From NCBI GenBank assembly GCA_015060445.1, contig SUYL01000015.1, forward strand, positions 1 to 64,000: 64,000 nucleotides of DNA, in the 5' to 3' direction. This document shows, piece after piece, positions 16,940-27,410 of this stretch. The translations under genes were made by a program, and so were the position numbers. This stretch comes from Bacteroidales bacterium. Its GTDB lineage: Bacteria; Bacteroidota; Bacteroidia; Bacteroidales; UBA932. The notes under the pieces were generated by a model that did not search any database, was not told the origin of the DNA, and was given only the letters and a program-made list of their open reading frames with translations. Position 1 is the first letter of the stretch, and each line of letters opens with the position of its first letter.

Positions 16940-19761
16940 AGTATCTCCTTCAGGAATTCTCCGGTGTAGGATCTGCTGCATTGCGCTATCTGTTCAGGTG
17001 TTCCTTCAGCAATGACGCATCCTCCTCCAGCGCCCCCTTCGGGCCCCATATCTATTAGCCAGTCAACACTTTTGAGCACATCCAGGTTGTGTTCAATTAC
17101 CACTACTGTATTTCCCTGGTCAACAATTTTCTGAAGCACCCCAAGGAGAATCTTTATATCCTCAAAATGAAGTCCGGTAGTTGGCTCATCCAGAATGTAT
17201 ATGCTGTTGCCTGTCCCTTTTTTTGCAAGTTCTGTTGCAAGTTTCACCCTCTGGCTCTCCCCTCCGCTCAAGGTGGTTGAAGGTTGCCCCAGTTTTATGT
17301 AGCCGAGCCCCACATCGTTGAGGGCCTTTATTTTCTGGGCAATGGAAGGTACCGGCTCAAAGAATTCAAGAGCCTGGGAAATGGTCATTTCCAGCACATC
17401 ATTTATGCTCTTCCCCTTGTATTTTACAGCAAGGGTATCCTGATTGTATCTTTTTCCGTTGCACTCCTTGCAATGGACATATACACTTGGAAGGAAATTC
17501 ATCTCAATTGTCTCTACACCTGCCCCTTTACAGGTTTCGCATCTTCCCCCTTTCACATTAAAGGAGAAACGTCCTGCCTTGAATCCACGCACTTTGGCAT
17601 CGGGGGTGTTTTCAAACAATTTCCTTATTTCGCCGAACACATTAGTATATGTGGCGGGATTGCTTCGTGGAGTACGCCCTATGGGGCTCTGGTCAACCAC
17701 AATAAGTTTGTCAACATTCCTTATACCCTCAATGGACTTGTAAGGTAGAGGCGTTGCCAGTGAACGGTAGAAATGTTTGCTCAGAATGGGCATCAGGGTT
17801 TCATTTATAAGGGAAGATTTTCCGCTTCCGCTCACTCCGCTTATCCCTACGAAACACCCCAGCGGGAGTTTCAGGTCAACTCCCTTGAGATTGTTGCCTG
17901 TTGCCCCTTTCAATTCCAGAAACAGCCCGTTGCCTGTACGCCTTGAAGCGGGTGTTTCAATTTTTCTGATACCTCTCAGGTAATCGGCGGTAAAACTTTC
18001 AAGAGAGGCAACCTCTTCAAGAGGCATTTTGTAAATCTCTTTTGGGCTGCCATTGTACAGCAGTCTGCCGCCAAGGACACCAGCCCCCGGGCCAAGGTCT
18101 ATCAGATGGTCGCTTTCACGTATCATCTCCTCATCATGCTCAACCACCATAACCGAATTCCCTTCATCCCTGAGCCTTTTCAAAGATGAAATAAGTTTGC
18201 GGTTGTCCCTCTGGTGGAGTCCTATGCTCGGCTCATCAAGGATATACAGCACATTAACCAGTTTGCTTCCAATTTGTGTTGCAAGCCTTATCCTCTGGCT
18301 CTCTCCTCCACTGAGGCTGCGGGTGGAACGGTCGAGCGAGAGATAGTTCAATCCCACCTGCTGCAGGAACCCTATCCTGTCACCCAACTCCTTAAGGATA
18401 TCGTTGGCAATCATATTCTGTTTTCCCGACAATTTCCCCGGAAGGTCTGCAATCCACTGCGCAAGTTCATCCATATCCATGGCGCTCACCCGGGTAATGT
18501 CCTTTTCGTCAATCCTGAAATTCAGGGCATCCTTGTTCAACCTTGTCCCGTGGCATTCCGGGCACTGCAATTCCTCAATGAAACGCTCTTTCTTTTCACT
18601 TATCTCTTCATTGCTCTGCTCCAGTTTGGAAATTACCCCTGCAAACGGAGCAAGTTGGGTGCCGTCTGCAAGGTTTACCCTGAACAGTTCATCTGTGCCG
18701 TATATTATCATGTCCAGAATCTCCTGGGAAAGGTTCTTTACCGGTTCGTTCAGGGAGAATTCATGCACTTTTGCCATACTCTCCAGAATCCTGAACCAGT
18801 TGTTGTCCTTATAGGAACCCAATGGTTCAAATGCCCCCTGTAGAATGCTTTTTGAGGGGTCAGGGATAATCTTCTCCATATCAATTCTGGAAATGAATCC
18901 CAATCCCTTGCATTTTGGACATGCCCCCTGTGGGGAGTTGAACGAGAATGTATGTGGAGCGGGTTCCGGGAATGACAAACCGCTCTGAGGACACATCAGG
19001 TGTTTGCTGAAATATCTCACAGGGGTGGAATCCACCTCTTCCGGATTACCGAAATCCAGTATGGCAAGGGTCCCCTTGCCCTGTTGCAGCGCCTGCTCTA
19101 CAGAGTTTGATATCCTTTTGTAGTCTTCCTGTGAAGGGACCAGTTTGTCTATTACAAGTTCAATGAAGTGGGTCTTGTATCTGTCAAGCGGAGTAACATC
19201 TGCAAGGAAATGCATCTGCCCGTCTATCCTTATCTGCTGGTATCCTTTTCTTATAAGACTTTCAAACAGTTCCTTATAATGCCCTTTCCTTCCAACCACA
19301 AGTGGAGCAAGTACAATGCACTTCTTGCCGGTGTATTCATCAAGAATGAGAGAAACTATCTGTTCATTGGTATATTTTACCATAGGAAGGCCCGTTACAG
19401 GGGAATATGCAGTAGATGCCCTGGCGTAGAGAAGCCTCAGGAAATCATAAATTTCGGTAATGGTTCCTACAGTGGAGCGCGGGTTCTTTCCGGTTGTCTT
19501 CTGTTCAATGGCAATGATGGGGCTCAAGCCTGTAATTGAATCTACAGCAGGCCTCTCCAGTATCCCAATGAACTGGCGCGCGTACGCGGAGAGGGTCTCC
19601 ATATAGCGTCTCTGCCCCTCTGCGTATATTGTGTCAAATGCCAGCGATGATTTTCCGCTTCCGCTCAAACCTGTAACCACAACAAGCCTGTTGCGGGGGA
19701 TTTCAACATCAATCCCCTTAAGGTTATGCTCCCTGGCTCCCGTTACCGTAATCTTCTCCAT
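16936..19761 (-). CDS. uvrA: Excinuclease ABC subunit A
   Basis: The 941-residue DNA-damage recognition ATPase of nucleotide excision repair has two ABC modules. The first has Walker [10 protein letters not shown] near residue 31 and signature LSGGESQ; the second has GVSGSGKSS near 640 and [12 protein letters not shown]. The C-terminal zinc module CETCKGAG...CKECNG is complete. The first zinc module reads CPQSG...CPKC, so one of the four cysteines is Ser. Both LDEP Walker B boxes are present. The next gene upstream (the transglycosylase) stops 1 nt before its ATG. Confidence 0.97.
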   Translation of the reverse strand: MEKITVTGAREHNLKGIDVEIPRNRLVVVTGLSGSGKSSLAFDTIYAEGQRRYMETLSAYARQFIGILERPAVDSITGLSPIIAIEQKTTGKNPRSTVGTITEIYDFLRLLYARASTAYSPVTGLPMVKYTNEQIVSLILDEYTGKKCIVLAPLVVGRKGHYKELFESLIRKGYQQIRIDGQMHFLADVTPLDRYKTHFIELVIDKLVPSQEDYKRISNSVEQALQQGKGTLAILDFGNPEEVDSTPVRYFSKHLMCPQSGLSFPEPAPHTFSFNSPQGACPKCKGLGFISRIDMEKIIPDPSKSILQGAFEPLGSYKDNNWFRILESMAKVHEFSLNEPVKNLSQEILDMIIYGTDELFRVNLADGTQLAPFAGVISKLEQSNEEISEKKERFIEELQCPECHGTRLNKDALNFRIDEKDITRVSAMDMDELAQWIADLPGKLSGKQNMIANDILKELGDRIGFLQQVGLNYLSLDRSTRSLSGGESQRIRLATQIGSKLVNVLYILDEPSIGLHQRDNRKLISSLKRLRDEGNSVMVVEHDEEMIRESDHLIDLGPGAGVLGGRLLYNGSPKEIYKMPLEEVASLESFTADYLRGIRKIETPASRRTGNGLFLELKGATGNNLKGVDLKLPLGCFVGISGVSGSGKSSLINETLMPILSKHFYRSLATPLPYKSIEGIRNVDKLIVVDQSPIGRTPRSNPATYTNVFGEIRKLFENTPDAKVRGFKAGRFSFNVKGGRCETCKGAGVETIEMNFLPSVYVHCKECNGKRYNQDTLAVKYKGKSINDVLEMTISQALEFFEPVPSIAQKIKALNDVGLGYIKLGQPSTTLSGGESQRVKLATELAKKGTGNSIYILDEPTTGLHFEDIKILLGVLQKIVDQGNTVVVIEHNLDVLKSVDWLIDMGPEGGAGGGCVIAEGTPEQIAQCSRSYTGEFLKEIL

Positions 19762-19762
19762 A

Positions 19763-20683
19763 CTAATCCCTGCTTATTGGAACAAGCACCTTGTATTTCT
19801 TTCCGTATTTGTTGGTAAGTTTGTTGGAACGGATCCACTCGTTGCACATCTTAATCATCTTAAAGTTTGTATTGTGCTTCCTTGCAAACTCGCTCCAGTT
19901 TGCTACAGGTCCACTCACCTCCACAACCTTGCACTCAATTGGCCTGTATTTGTCCTCCTCACGTATGTTGAACCCGTACTCCGGGAGGTTGTTCATTATT
20001 ATCTTGAACGCTACTGCCCTATACACATATCTTGCTGTCTCAAGGGGCAATTGCATGTCATAATAATTCTTCAATGACTGGTAGCCTATCCTGCTGTCTA
20101 TATTGGCCATCCCCACATTGTATGATGCTGCGGCAAGTGTCCATGTGCCGTATTTTTCATACCCTTTCCTGAAATATTTGCACGCAGCCCTGGTGGCCTT
20201 TTCCCAGTTGTATCTCTCGTCAACTTCCGAACCTACCTCCAGTCCGTAATCCTTTGCCGTTCCCGACAGGAACTGCCAGTACCCCTTTGCCCCTGCAGGG
20301 GAGGTCTGCGGCTGCAGTGAACTCTCTGCTACACACAGATAGAAGAAGTCCTGCGGAATCCCCTCCTCCTCCAATATCTTGCATATCATATCCTTGTATC
20401 TTCCCGACAACTGTACAATATATGAGAGGCTTCCATGCCAGTAGTTGATTATTGTCATCTCCCTCTGGAGGCTCTCCCTTACATCGAAATACTCCAGAGG
20501 AACCCTTTCGCCGGCAAAATCTGCCTCGGCAGGGAGTTTGGGGATAACCACATTCTGGATTGGAGCCTTTTCAGCCGTTTGCCCATCATCACCCCACAGG
20601 CCCCCGAACAGGCCTCCGTTCTGGCAGAATGCAGAGCATGGGAATATCATGCAAGCCAGAACCAGTGCAAAAATTCTATTCAT
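19763..20683 (-). CDS. Periplasmic lytic transglycosylase (MltD/SLT type)
   Basis: 306 residues with a signal peptide ending near AFCQ. The SLT domain spans about 95-215: catalytic Glu in [17 protein letters not shown], and [14 protein letters not shown] short LysM-like segment ends the protein ([11 protein letters not shown]...YKVLVPI). It cleaves the glycan strands of peptidoglycan. Its ATG lies inside the last 8 nt of the MBL gene and its stop is 1 nt from uvrA, so the three genes form one transcript. Confidence 0.9.
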   Translation of the reverse strand: MNRIFALVLACMIFPCSAFCQNGGLFGGLWGDDGQTAEKAPIQNVVIPKLPAEADFAGERVPLEYFDVRESLQREMTIINYWHGSLSYIVQLSGRYKDMICKILEEEGIPQDFFYLCVAESSLQPQTSPAGAKGYWQFLSGTAKDYGLEVGSEVDERYNWEKATRAACKYFRKGYEKYGTWTLAAASYNVGMANIDSRIGYQSLKNYYDMQLPLETARYVYRAVAFKIIMNNLPEYGFNIREEDKYRPIECKVVEVSGPVANWSEFARKHNTNFKMIKMCNEWIRSNKLTNKYGKKYKVLVPISRD

Positions 20684-21326
20684 ATCTCAAGAACGGATTG
20701 GTGTTAAGTTCGTGTCCTATAGTGGTCTCAGGACCATGTCCCGGAAAAACTCTGCTGAAAGGGTCCGCAATCTTGCATACTTTGTTCAGCAGACTCTCCA
20801 TAAGGGCATCGTAATCGCCCCCCGGAAGGTCTGTCCTTCCAATGCTCCCCTGGAAGAGTGAATCGCCCGTAATTATGAATTTGTCGGGAGCAGAGTAGAA
20901 ACAAACTCCCCCTCTGGTGTGCCCTGGTGAGTGGATAACCTGCAGTGAAGAGTCTCCGAAAGTTACATCCTCACCCTCCTTGAGTTCCACAATGTTCTCT
21001 ACAGGAGGCTGCTCAATGGAGTACCCGAACATCTGGCAATACTGCTGTGCCCTCTCCAACTGCCCTATGTCATCTTTATGTATGCATGTGGGGATTCCCC
21101 ATTTTGCAGTTACAAAGGCATTTCCCATAACGTGGTCGAAATGGCCGTGGGTGTTGAGCAACTTTACCGGTTTAAGGCCGTTTTCCTCTATATATTTTAC
21201 AAGCCTGTTCTGCTCATTGGCATTCTGCATGCCAGGGTCCACAATCACGCACTCTTTTGTCTGGTCATGGAGTACATAGCAGCACTCCCTCAAATCGTTG
21301 AAATAAAAAGTCTTTATCTGTATCAT
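20676..21326 (-). CDS. Metallo-beta-lactamase-fold hydrolase (glyoxalase II-like)
   Basis: 216 residues, cytoplasmic. The metal ligands are clear: HTHGHFDH (about 57-64), HSPGHTRGG, GDSLFQGSIGR and PGHGPET. This is the subfamily often annotated as hydroxyacylglutathione hydrolase-like; the substrate is not known. The frame opens three codons earlier with TTG, but the ATG at 21326 is the natural start. Confidence 0.88.
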   Translation of the reverse strand: MIQIKTFYFNDLRECCYVLHDQTKECVIVDPGMQNANEQNRLVKYIEENGLKPVKLLNTHGHFDHVMGNAFVTAKWGIPTCIHKDDIGQLERAQQYCQMFGYSIEQPPVENIVELKEGEDVTFGDSSLQVIHSPGHTRGGVCFYSAPDKFIITGDSLFQGSIGRTDLPGGDYDALMESLLNKVCKIADPFSRVFPGHGPETTIGHELNTNPFLRYE

Positions 21327-21393
21327 TTTTCCCAAATTATCTTCAGGGCATCATGCCCTACTGCAAAAATACTACTTTATAAGCAATTTTTTG

Positions 21394-21417
21394 TAATTTT
21401 GTTCCACTTAAAAGGAG
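21394..21417 (+). promoter_or_regulatory. -7 box plus a strong Shine-Dalgarno for the dNK gene
   Basis: TAATTTTG (21394-21401) matches the -7 consensus. AGGAG at 21413-21417 lies 5 nt before the ATG at 21423. A real Shine-Dalgarno is rare in this window and decides the start, although the frame is open about 115 codons further upstream. Confidence 0.65.
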
Positions 21418-21422
21418 ATGAT

Positions 21423-22031
21423 ATGCATATAGCGGTTGCAGGAAATATTGGCAGTGGCAAGACAACCCTTACCAGACTGCTTGCCCAGCACTACGGGTGG
21501 ACACCAATGTACGAGGACGTTGATGTAAATCCCTATCTTACAGATTTCTATAACGACATGCAGAGATGGTCGTTCAATGTGCAGATATATTTCCTCAACA
21601 AGAGGCTAAGGGGAATAGTAGATATAGCCTTGTCTCAGAAGAATGTGATACAGGACCGTACAATCTATGAAGATGCAAGGATCTTTGCCCCTAATCTCCA
21701 CTCTATGGGGCTCCTTTCAACAAGGGATTTTGAGAACTACAAATCCCTTTTTGAAATAATGATATCGCTGGTGCGTCCCCCAGATCTCCTCATTTACCTC
21801 AAATCTTCAATTCCCACCCTTGTTTCGCAGATAAAGAAGAGGGGAAGGGAGTATGAATCGGGCATAAGGATAGATTACCTGCAGGGGCTCAATGACAGGT
21901 ATGACGAGTGGTTCAACAACTACAGGGACGGAAAAAAACTCATCCTTAATGTGGATGAGTTGAAATTTGAGGAGAATCCCCAGGACCTTAAGGCCGTTAC
22001 AGACCTTATTGACAAGGAACTGGGGCTATAG
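21423..22031 (+). CDS. Deoxynucleoside kinase (dCK/dGK-type)
   Basis: 202 residues. The P-loop GNIGSGKTT is at about 7-15, followed by the substrate/Mg motif QDRTIYEDARIFA and the lid arginines in KKRGREYE. This family salvages deoxynucleosides by 5' phosphorylation. The start is fixed by the Shine-Dalgarno and by the P-loop position. The gene converges on the nucleoside kinase gene, with 6 bp between the stops. Confidence 0.9.
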   Translation: MHIAVAGNIGSGKTTLTRLLAQHYGWTPMYEDVDVNPYLTDFYNDMQRWSFNVQIYFLNKRLRGIVDIALSQKNVIQDRTIYEDARIFAPNLHSMGLLSTRDFENYKSLFEIMISLVRPPDLLIYLKSSIPTLVSQIKKRGREYESGIRIDYLQGLNDRYDEWFNNYRDGKKLILNVDELKFEENPQDLKAVTDLIDKELGL

Positions 22032-22037
22032 CAATTC

Positions 22038-23756
22038 CTAATATTCAAGAGTACTTCCCCCTATGAACTCCCTCATGACCGACGTTGGAGGTACTGCGTT
22101 GTGCTCTGAAGGGTCCATCTCAACTATATAGGAGAGGAACTTGAGCAGCCTCAGGCTCTCAGAATATGCTGGGGAGGTAGGGTGTATCCTTCTGAGCAGA
22201 GGTTCTGCATAGTGTTTCAGCAACGGCAGTTCATAGATGAGTGAAGAGTTGAACATTGCATCCGCATTCTCCTGGTAAGGGAAGATGTTCTTGTACTCGC
22301 CACTGTGCACGCTTCCCCATCTGAGGATGGTCTGCTCGGCAGTTGTCCCTCTGAAATTGTTGTCCCTGACCATTCTGCGGAGCATCCTGTTGTCTGTAGT
22401 GGAGATAGAGTTGTTCTCATCTATAGAAAGGGATGTAAGGGCAGATGCATAAATCTTGAACTTTCTCCTGCTCTCAATTGATGCGGTAAGAGACGGATTG
22501 AGTGCATGGATACCCTCCATAATAAGGATATCATTAGGCTTCATTTTCATCTTGTTCCCCTTGAACTCCCGTTTCCCTTCTGCAAAATTGAAAACAGGTA
22601 TATCTACCTCCTCACCGTTGAACAGTTGGTTCAACTGCTCATTGAGCAGTTTGAGGTCCATAGCCTCAAGGCATTCAAAATCATAATTGCCGTCGGCATC
22701 CCTTGGGGTATCCTCCCTGTTTACAAAATAGTTGTCCATGGCCAGGACCCTTGGGTTAAGCCCCAGTACCTTCAACTGCAGGGCAATGCGCATTGATGTA
22801 GTGGTTTTTCCACTGCTTGAAGGGCCTGCCAGCAGAACAAGTTTCACATCATCCTTGCGTTTGTATATCTGGTCTGCAATTGCGGCGTATTTTCTCTCGT
22901 GAAGGGCCTCGGCAACCTGTATTATATTCTTCCCGTACCCCATGGAGATGGACCTGTTTACAGAGTCTATATCTTTTACTCCAATGATATTGCACCAGTT
23001 GTACATCTCCTTGAACACTTCAGAGAGTTTGTCCTGGTATTTTACAGAAGGGAGGTTGTATGGTGGCAGGTATGAAGGGAACTGGATGCAGAACCCCTTG
23101 TTGTATTTTATGATATTGAATTTCTTTATCTCTTTTGTTGAATATACCATAGGGCCGTAGAATGTATCTGCATAATCTCCCATAAAATATACCGACACAA
23201 AAAACATCCCAAGATTCTTTATGAGGTTTGCCTTGTTGAACTGCCTGTTTGCGGTAAAGATTGTCACTGCTTCCTCACACAGCAATTTCTTCTTGACAAT
23301 AGGAATGTCTGCCTCTACAAGTTCCAGCATCTTCTGCTTTATCTTTGCAATCTCCTCCTCTGTAAGGGAAGTTACGGTCTCCATCCTAAGTTTTATTGAA
23401 TCGTCGGGATTATAGGAGACAGGTGCATCAACCAGTTCTCCGTAGTTGCCGTTTGGAAGGGTGTAGTCCAGAATCAACTGTTTGTTGGGATAGAGTTCCT
23501 TTATGGCCTTCTGCAACAGGAAGAAGAGTGATCTCTTGTAGCATCTGCGCCCGTCGGAATGGGTGTAGTCCAGAAATTCCACTGTATGCTCCATATAGAG
23601 GGGGTATCCCAACTCTTTCAACTGGTTGTCGACATGGGCGGCAAGTGCTGTTACACCAGCCTCTTTCCTCAACTCTTCCAGAGAGGTTCCAGGGTTTACC
23701 TTATAGAATTTTTGGGTGTTCTTGCAATAGATTCTGATCTTTTCCATATATGTCAT
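22038..23756 (-). CDS. Nucleoside (uridine-type) kinase with TGS and threonyl-tRNA-synthetase-like N-terminus
   Basis: 572 residues. The N-terminal ~60 residues are TGS-like, followed by an SAD/ThrRS-like segment to about 250, then a uridine kinase/PRK domain: Walker A GPSSSGKTTTSMRIA, AMDNYFVNRED, IMEGIHALNP, RRMVRDNNFRG. This arrangement is common in Bacteroidota and Firmicutes; the substrate is inferred as a nucleoside. The ATG at 23756 overlaps the upstream TGA (ATGA); a second ATG at 23747 is also possible. Confidence 0.88.
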   Translation of the reverse strand: MTYMEKIRIYCKNTQKFYKVNPGTSLEELRKEAGVTALAAHVDNQLKELGYPLYMEHTVEFLDYTHSDGRRCYKRSLFFLLQKAIKELYPNKQLILDYTLPNGNYGELVDAPVSYNPDDSIKLRMETVTSLTEEEIAKIKQKMLELVEADIPIVKKKLLCEEAVTIFTANRQFNKANLIKNLGMFFVSVYFMGDYADTFYGPMVYSTKEIKKFNIIKYNKGFCIQFPSYLPPYNLPSVKYQDKLSEVFKEMYNWCNIIGVKDIDSVNRSISMGYGKNIIQVAEALHERKYAAIADQIYKRKDDVKLVLLAGPSSSGKTTTSMRIALQLKVLGLNPRVLAMDNYFVNREDTPRDADGNYDFECLEAMDLKLLNEQLNQLFNGEEVDIPVFNFAEGKREFKGNKMKMKPNDILIMEGIHALNPSLTASIESRRKFKIYASALTSLSIDENNSISTTDNRMLRRMVRDNNFRGTTAEQTILRWGSVHSGEYKNIFPYQENADAMFNSSLIYELPLLKHYAEPLLRRIHPTSPAYSESLRLLKFLSYIVEMDPSEHNAVPPTSVMREFIGGSTLEY

Positions 23757-25048
23757 TTTTCTAACCATAATTCGGGATTCTGTTTGGTGGTCCCGTTCCA
23801 CAATTCAAAATGGAGTACAGCAGTGCTGCCGTTCTCCTCCAGTGTTCCTATAATGTCTCCGGTAGAGAGTTTGTCAGAAACCTTCACCCCTACCTTTGCC
23901 AGTTTGCAGTAGAATGTAAAATATTGTCCGTGCTGTACCAATACACACTGGTTGTATCCCGGAATGGCAATAACCTGTTTCACAACACCGTCAAAAACAA
24001 CCTTTACGCTGCTCCCCGGCTTTGTGGATATATTTATGCCGTTGTTGAAAGGGAGTTTCACATTCTTGAGGGTAGGGTGAGGATGCTCTCCAAACCTCTC
24101 AATGATTACCCCCTGTTGTACAGGGAAAGGGAGTTTTCCTCTGTTAACTGCAAAGTTTCCCGACAATTTTTTTGTCTGCGAATACTCCTGTAACTCCAGT
24201 TGGGCAATCTTGTTCTCCTGTGCAGGGACGTTCTGCTTCTGTTTCTCCTCCTTGGCTTTTTTTGCCAGTTCCTCCTGTCTGCGGGCAATCTCCTGCTGCC
24301 TCTTTATCTCCGCAGCAATCATCTTTTCAACCTCTTTTGAAAGGCGCTCGGACTCCCTCCTTTTTTGTGCAAGTTGCTGCCGGTACTGTTTCTGTTTTTT
24401 GTCCAAGGACCTGGCAAAAGCCTGGGATTGTTTCTCCTCCCTGGTAAGGGTGTTGTACTCCTGAGTCCTTGCAGCCTGTACCTTCATATTGTTGCTTTTC
24501 AACTGCTGTACTTTTGCCAACTGCCTTTTCTGCTCTTCTTTAAGATTCCTTATCTTTTCTGCCTGGGCGGTTATGGATTTTGAATAGTTCTTCAGGTAAT
24601 TCCATCTCCTGTAGCCCTGCTCCAGATTCTCGCTGGCAAGGATATACATGAACCACACCTTGGTATCCCTATGCTTGTAGGCATTGTATATCATGCGGTT
24701 GTAATAATGTTCCAGGGTGTCGAGCCTCTGCTCCAGAGCCTTTATCTCTCCCTGTGTACGTGCCATTTCGGCGTTCTGCCCCTTAATCTCCCTGTCAAGT
24801 TGTGCAAGGAGGCGCTTTCTGCTGGAAATTTTGTTCTGCACAAGCACCAGTTCTTCCAGTGTATTCTTCTGCTGGTTTTGGGTAGACTTTATCTGGTTGT
24901 CGAGGTACGATATCTCCTCCTCCAGTTTCTGTATCTCCTTTTTGCGCCCCTCTATCTCTGAGGTCTGGGCATAGCAATTCCAGTTGGCAAAGAGGAATGC
25001 CAGACACAATATGGCTGTAAAGATAGGAAACCGTCTCTCCATGGTCAT
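23753..25048 (-). CDS. EnvC-like murein hydrolase activator (coiled coil plus degenerate LytM/M23 domain)
   Basis: 431 residues with a signal peptide ending near CYAQ, a long coiled coil (about 25-270, rich in Glu/Lys/Gln) and a C-terminal M23/LytM fold (about 310-431). The zinc ligands of active M23 peptidases are not all present: the HxxxD position reads NNGIN and the final HxH reads LHFEL with one His. This fits EnvC/NlpD-type activators of amidases rather than an active peptidase. It is ATGA-coupled to both neighbours. Confidence 0.88.
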   Translation of the reverse strand: MTMERRFPIFTAILCLAFLFANWNCYAQTSEIEGRKKEIQKLEEEISYLDNQIKSTQNQQKNTLEELVLVQNKISSRKRLLAQLDREIKGQNAEMARTQGEIKALEQRLDTLEHYYNRMIYNAYKHRDTKVWFMYILASENLEQGYRRWNYLKNYSKSITAQAEKIRNLKEEQKRQLAKVQQLKSNNMKVQAARTQEYNTLTREEKQSQAFARSLDKKQKQYRQQLAQKRRESERLSKEVEKMIAAEIKRQQEIARRQEELAKKAKEEKQKQNVPAQENKIAQLELQEYSQTKKLSGNFAVNRGKLPFPVQQGVIIERFGEHPHPTLKNVKLPFNNGINISTKPGSSVKVVFDGVVKQVIAIPGYNQCVLVQHGQYFTFYCKLAKVGVKVSDKLSTGDIIGTLEENGSTAVLHFELWNGTTKQNPELWLEK

Positions 25049-26748
25049 TTTTTCAGTTGGGCTTTCCGCTCCTTTATTTTTTCATCTATGCCAAGGGTGT
25101 TGTCAAGTTGTTTGGCCTGGTTCCAATATATGAAAGCAAGGTCATGCTCTCCCAAACTGAAGAGTACCTCTGCATAATGGTCGAGTATGTCTGCACTTTC
25201 GGTTCCGCCATACAGCATTGCATGCTTGAACTGGGCCTTTGCCTCCAGCGGTTTGTCCATAAGGAACAGTATCCAGCCGAAAGTGTCGAGATAAGTGGGA
25301 TTGTCGGGTTCTGCCTCAACTGTCTTTTTGCTCATCTGGTATGCCTGCTTGAGGTTTTTCCCCTCAAGGGCCAGATAATATGCATAGTTGTTCAGGGCTC
25401 CGGTCTCATTAGGGTTGAGTTTCAGCACTTTCCTGTAATACGAGAATGCTGTCTTGCTCTCCTTCTTTTCGTAATGGAGGTCTCCCAGAATGGAGTAGGC
25501 AGAGATGAGCGATACGGTATCCCTGTTCTTGAGGGAAATCTCCTCCAGTTCCCTATATGATTCAATTGCCTTGTCTGTCTGTTTCATCTGGAAACGGGCA
25601 ATCCCCCTCAGTTGTACAAGGTCGGGATGATGCGGGTATTTTTCAAGGGCCTCAGTAGTGGCAGCCTCCAGATTCTCCCACTCCTTCAACTGGTATATTG
25701 CCAGCACCCACTGGAACAGGGTGCTGAACTTGTCGGGATAAAGGGTATAGTTTTTCCTGAGGAACTCCTTGCATTTGGCATTATCTCCAATTTCTCCGTA
25801 GTAGGCGGCCAGGAACATGTTTGAAGTGGTGTCTGCCGGATGAGCAAGGGCAATACCCTCCATTGCATTGTCCAGTTGCAGGCGGTATCTCTTTATGAAA
25901 TTGGGTATCTGGAACAACTGTTTCAGATACTCTATCTTCATTTTGGAGTCTATCTGCGGATTTGCCAGAAACGGGTTTATATCTGCAAAGAAGAGCGGAT
26001 AATTGCCGTTCATCCTGTGTACCTCCGCACGTCCGTACATTGCCGGCGCACACTGCCTGTCAAGTTCCAGCGCCTTGTTGTAGTAGTGTATGGCAAGGGT
26101 ATCCTTGTAGCGGTCGGCATACATGTCTCCAATAACACACTGTATTCTCGGACTCTGGAACTCCCTGTCAAATTCTACAAGGTAGTTGAGAGCCTTTTCC
26201 CAGTTCTGTTCCATCCTGTAGATGTTGAACCATGTCATTGCCACCGCCTCGCTCTTGCCTTGTGAGGCCTCTATCTTTTCCAGTATTCCTTTGGCCTCCT
26301 CTGTCTGCTGTGACCCCAGGTAGAGGTTTACAAGGGTGTAGTGGAGAGCAGATTTTTTAGGATGCATTCTGAGCAGTCCTTCATATACGGAGATGGCCTC
26401 CTTTATCTTGTTGGCCTTTATGTAAACCTGTCCCAGCATATCCCTATACCAGAAATTTGAGGAATCAATTTCTATCCCTTTCTTCAGATACAGTTCTCCC
26501 GACGGAAGGTCATCCGTACGGAGGGCAATGTTGGCAAGGTAATAGTATGCCGCATCATTCTGCGGGTCAATTGCCGCCAGTTTCTGGAAATCCCCTTTTG
26601 CCTGAGTATAGTTGCCGCTGTTGTATTCCTTGAGTGCATTGAGCAGCAATGCGGTTGTTGCACTGTCTGTTCCCCTCTCTGCCCTGGCCAGGCATAGTGC
26701 TGGAAAAGAGAGTATCAGGGCAAATATCATCACTAATCTAATCTTCAT
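25045..26748 (-). CDS. Exported TPR-repeat protein
   Basis: 567 residues with a signal peptide ending near LCLARA, followed by at least ten TPR-like helical pairs (YNSGNYTQAKGDFQKLAAID is the first clear one). TPR arrays bind partner proteins; no enzyme domain is visible. Its TGA overlaps the ATG of the EnvC-like gene, so it may scaffold cell-wall amidase control (inference). It is the first gene of a three-gene coupled run. Confidence 0.85.
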   Translation of the reverse strand: MKIRLVMIFALILSFPALCLARAERGTDSATTALLLNALKEYNSGNYTQAKGDFQKLAAIDPQNDAAYYYLANIALRTDDLPSGELYLKKGIEIDSSNFWYRDMLGQVYIKANKIKEAISVYEGLLRMHPKKSALHYTLVNLYLGSQQTEEAKGILEKIEASQGKSEAVAMTWFNIYRMEQNWEKALNYLVEFDREFQSPRIQCVIGDMYADRYKDTLAIHYYNKALELDRQCAPAMYGRAEVHRMNGNYPLFFADINPFLANPQIDSKMKIEYLKQLFQIPNFIKRYRLQLDNAMEGIALAHPADTTSNMFLAAYYGEIGDNAKCKEFLRKNYTLYPDKFSTLFQWVLAIYQLKEWENLEAATTEALEKYPHHPDLVQLRGIARFQMKQTDKAIESYRELEEISLKNRDTVSLISAYSILGDLHYEKKESKTAFSYYRKVLKLNPNETGALNNYAYYLALEGKNLKQAYQMSKKTVEAEPDNPTYLDTFGWILFLMDKPLEAKAQFKHAMLYGGTESADILDHYAEVLFSLGEHDLAFIYWNQAKQLDNTLGIDEKIKERKAQLKK

Positions 26749-26772
26749 GCCGCAAATGTTTGTTGTAATTTA

Positions 26773-26808
26773 CAAATGTAACAAATTCCATGCTCAATTT
26801 TATTTTTG
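26773..26808. promoter_or_regulatory. Divergent -7 boxes for the TPR operon and the sigma factor operon
   Basis: TACATTTG on the minus strand (26773-26780) ends 24 bp before the TPR ATG. TATTTTTG on the plus strand (26801-26808) is 47 bp before the sigma-factor ATG. Neither has a convincing -33. The 107-bp gap holds nothing else I can name. Confidence 0.45.
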
Positions 26809-26855
26809 TATTGCAACTTTTATTAGCAAATTTGCATCTATTATATAACCGATAA

Positions 26856-27410
26856 ATGATAAGGAACCTGTCAACTGACAAATCGGAAGGCTCACTGATT
26901 GCCGGGTGCATGAAAAATGACCCCTTGGCACAGAGGCAGATGTACGAATGGCTCTCGCCCCGTATGTTTGCTGTCTGTTTCAGGTATATTGGTGAAAAAG
27001 AGGCAGCAAGGGATGTGCTGCATGACGGTTTTATTACCCTTTTCTCCAAGATTGGCAGTTACAAGGGTGACGGTTCTTTTGAAGGTTGGGCAAGGAGGAT
27101 ATTTATAACGGCTGCACTTATGCATTTGCGCAAGAAGGATATTCTCAGACATACGGAGCAGTTGGAGGAGTTCAGGGGCGAGGTGGCCTATGACCAGGGT
27201 ACCATAGACAAACTGGATGCGCAGGTGCTGATGAAAATCATATCACAGATGCCTGCAGGTTTCAGAACCGTATTCAACATGTTTGCCATAGAGGGGTACT
27301 CGCATCAGGAAATAGCGAAGGAACTCAACATTACGGAAGGGGGGTCGAGATCGCAGTTGAGCAGGGCAAAACTTTGGCTTAAAGAGAAAATAAAGGAGTT
27401 TGAAAGATAA
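26856..27410 (+). CDS. ECF-type RNA polymerase sigma factor
   Basis: 184 residues with sigma region 2 (about 25-95, QRQMYEWLSPRMFAVCFRYIG...AARDVLHDGFITLF) and region 4 (about 130-180, helix-turn-helix GYSHQEIAKELNITEGGSRSQLSRAK). Its TAA overlaps the ATG of the next gene by one base, the usual coupling of an ECF sigma to its anti-sigma factor. That partner is the trans-envelope protein at 27410-28636. Confidence 0.92.
   Translation: MIRNLSTDKSEGSLIAGCMKNDPLAQRQMYEWLSPRMFAVCFRYIGEKEAARDVLHDGFITLFSKIGSYKGDGSFEGWARRIFITAALMHLRKKDILRHTEQLEEFRGEVAYDQGTIDKLDAQVLMKIISQMPAGFRTVFNMFAIEGYSHQEIAKELNITEGGSRSQLSRAKLWLKEKIKEFER

Noticed and set aside
18214..18843. 209-codon plus-strand frame antisense to uvrA
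   Set aside because: It lies wholly within uvrA coding DNA, shows no domain, and has no promoter or coupling to neighbours.
21078..21422. Extended N-terminus of the deoxynucleoside kinase frame
   Set aside because: The extension overlaps the MBL gene and its promoter region; a strong Shine-Dalgarno and the P-loop fix the start at 21423.
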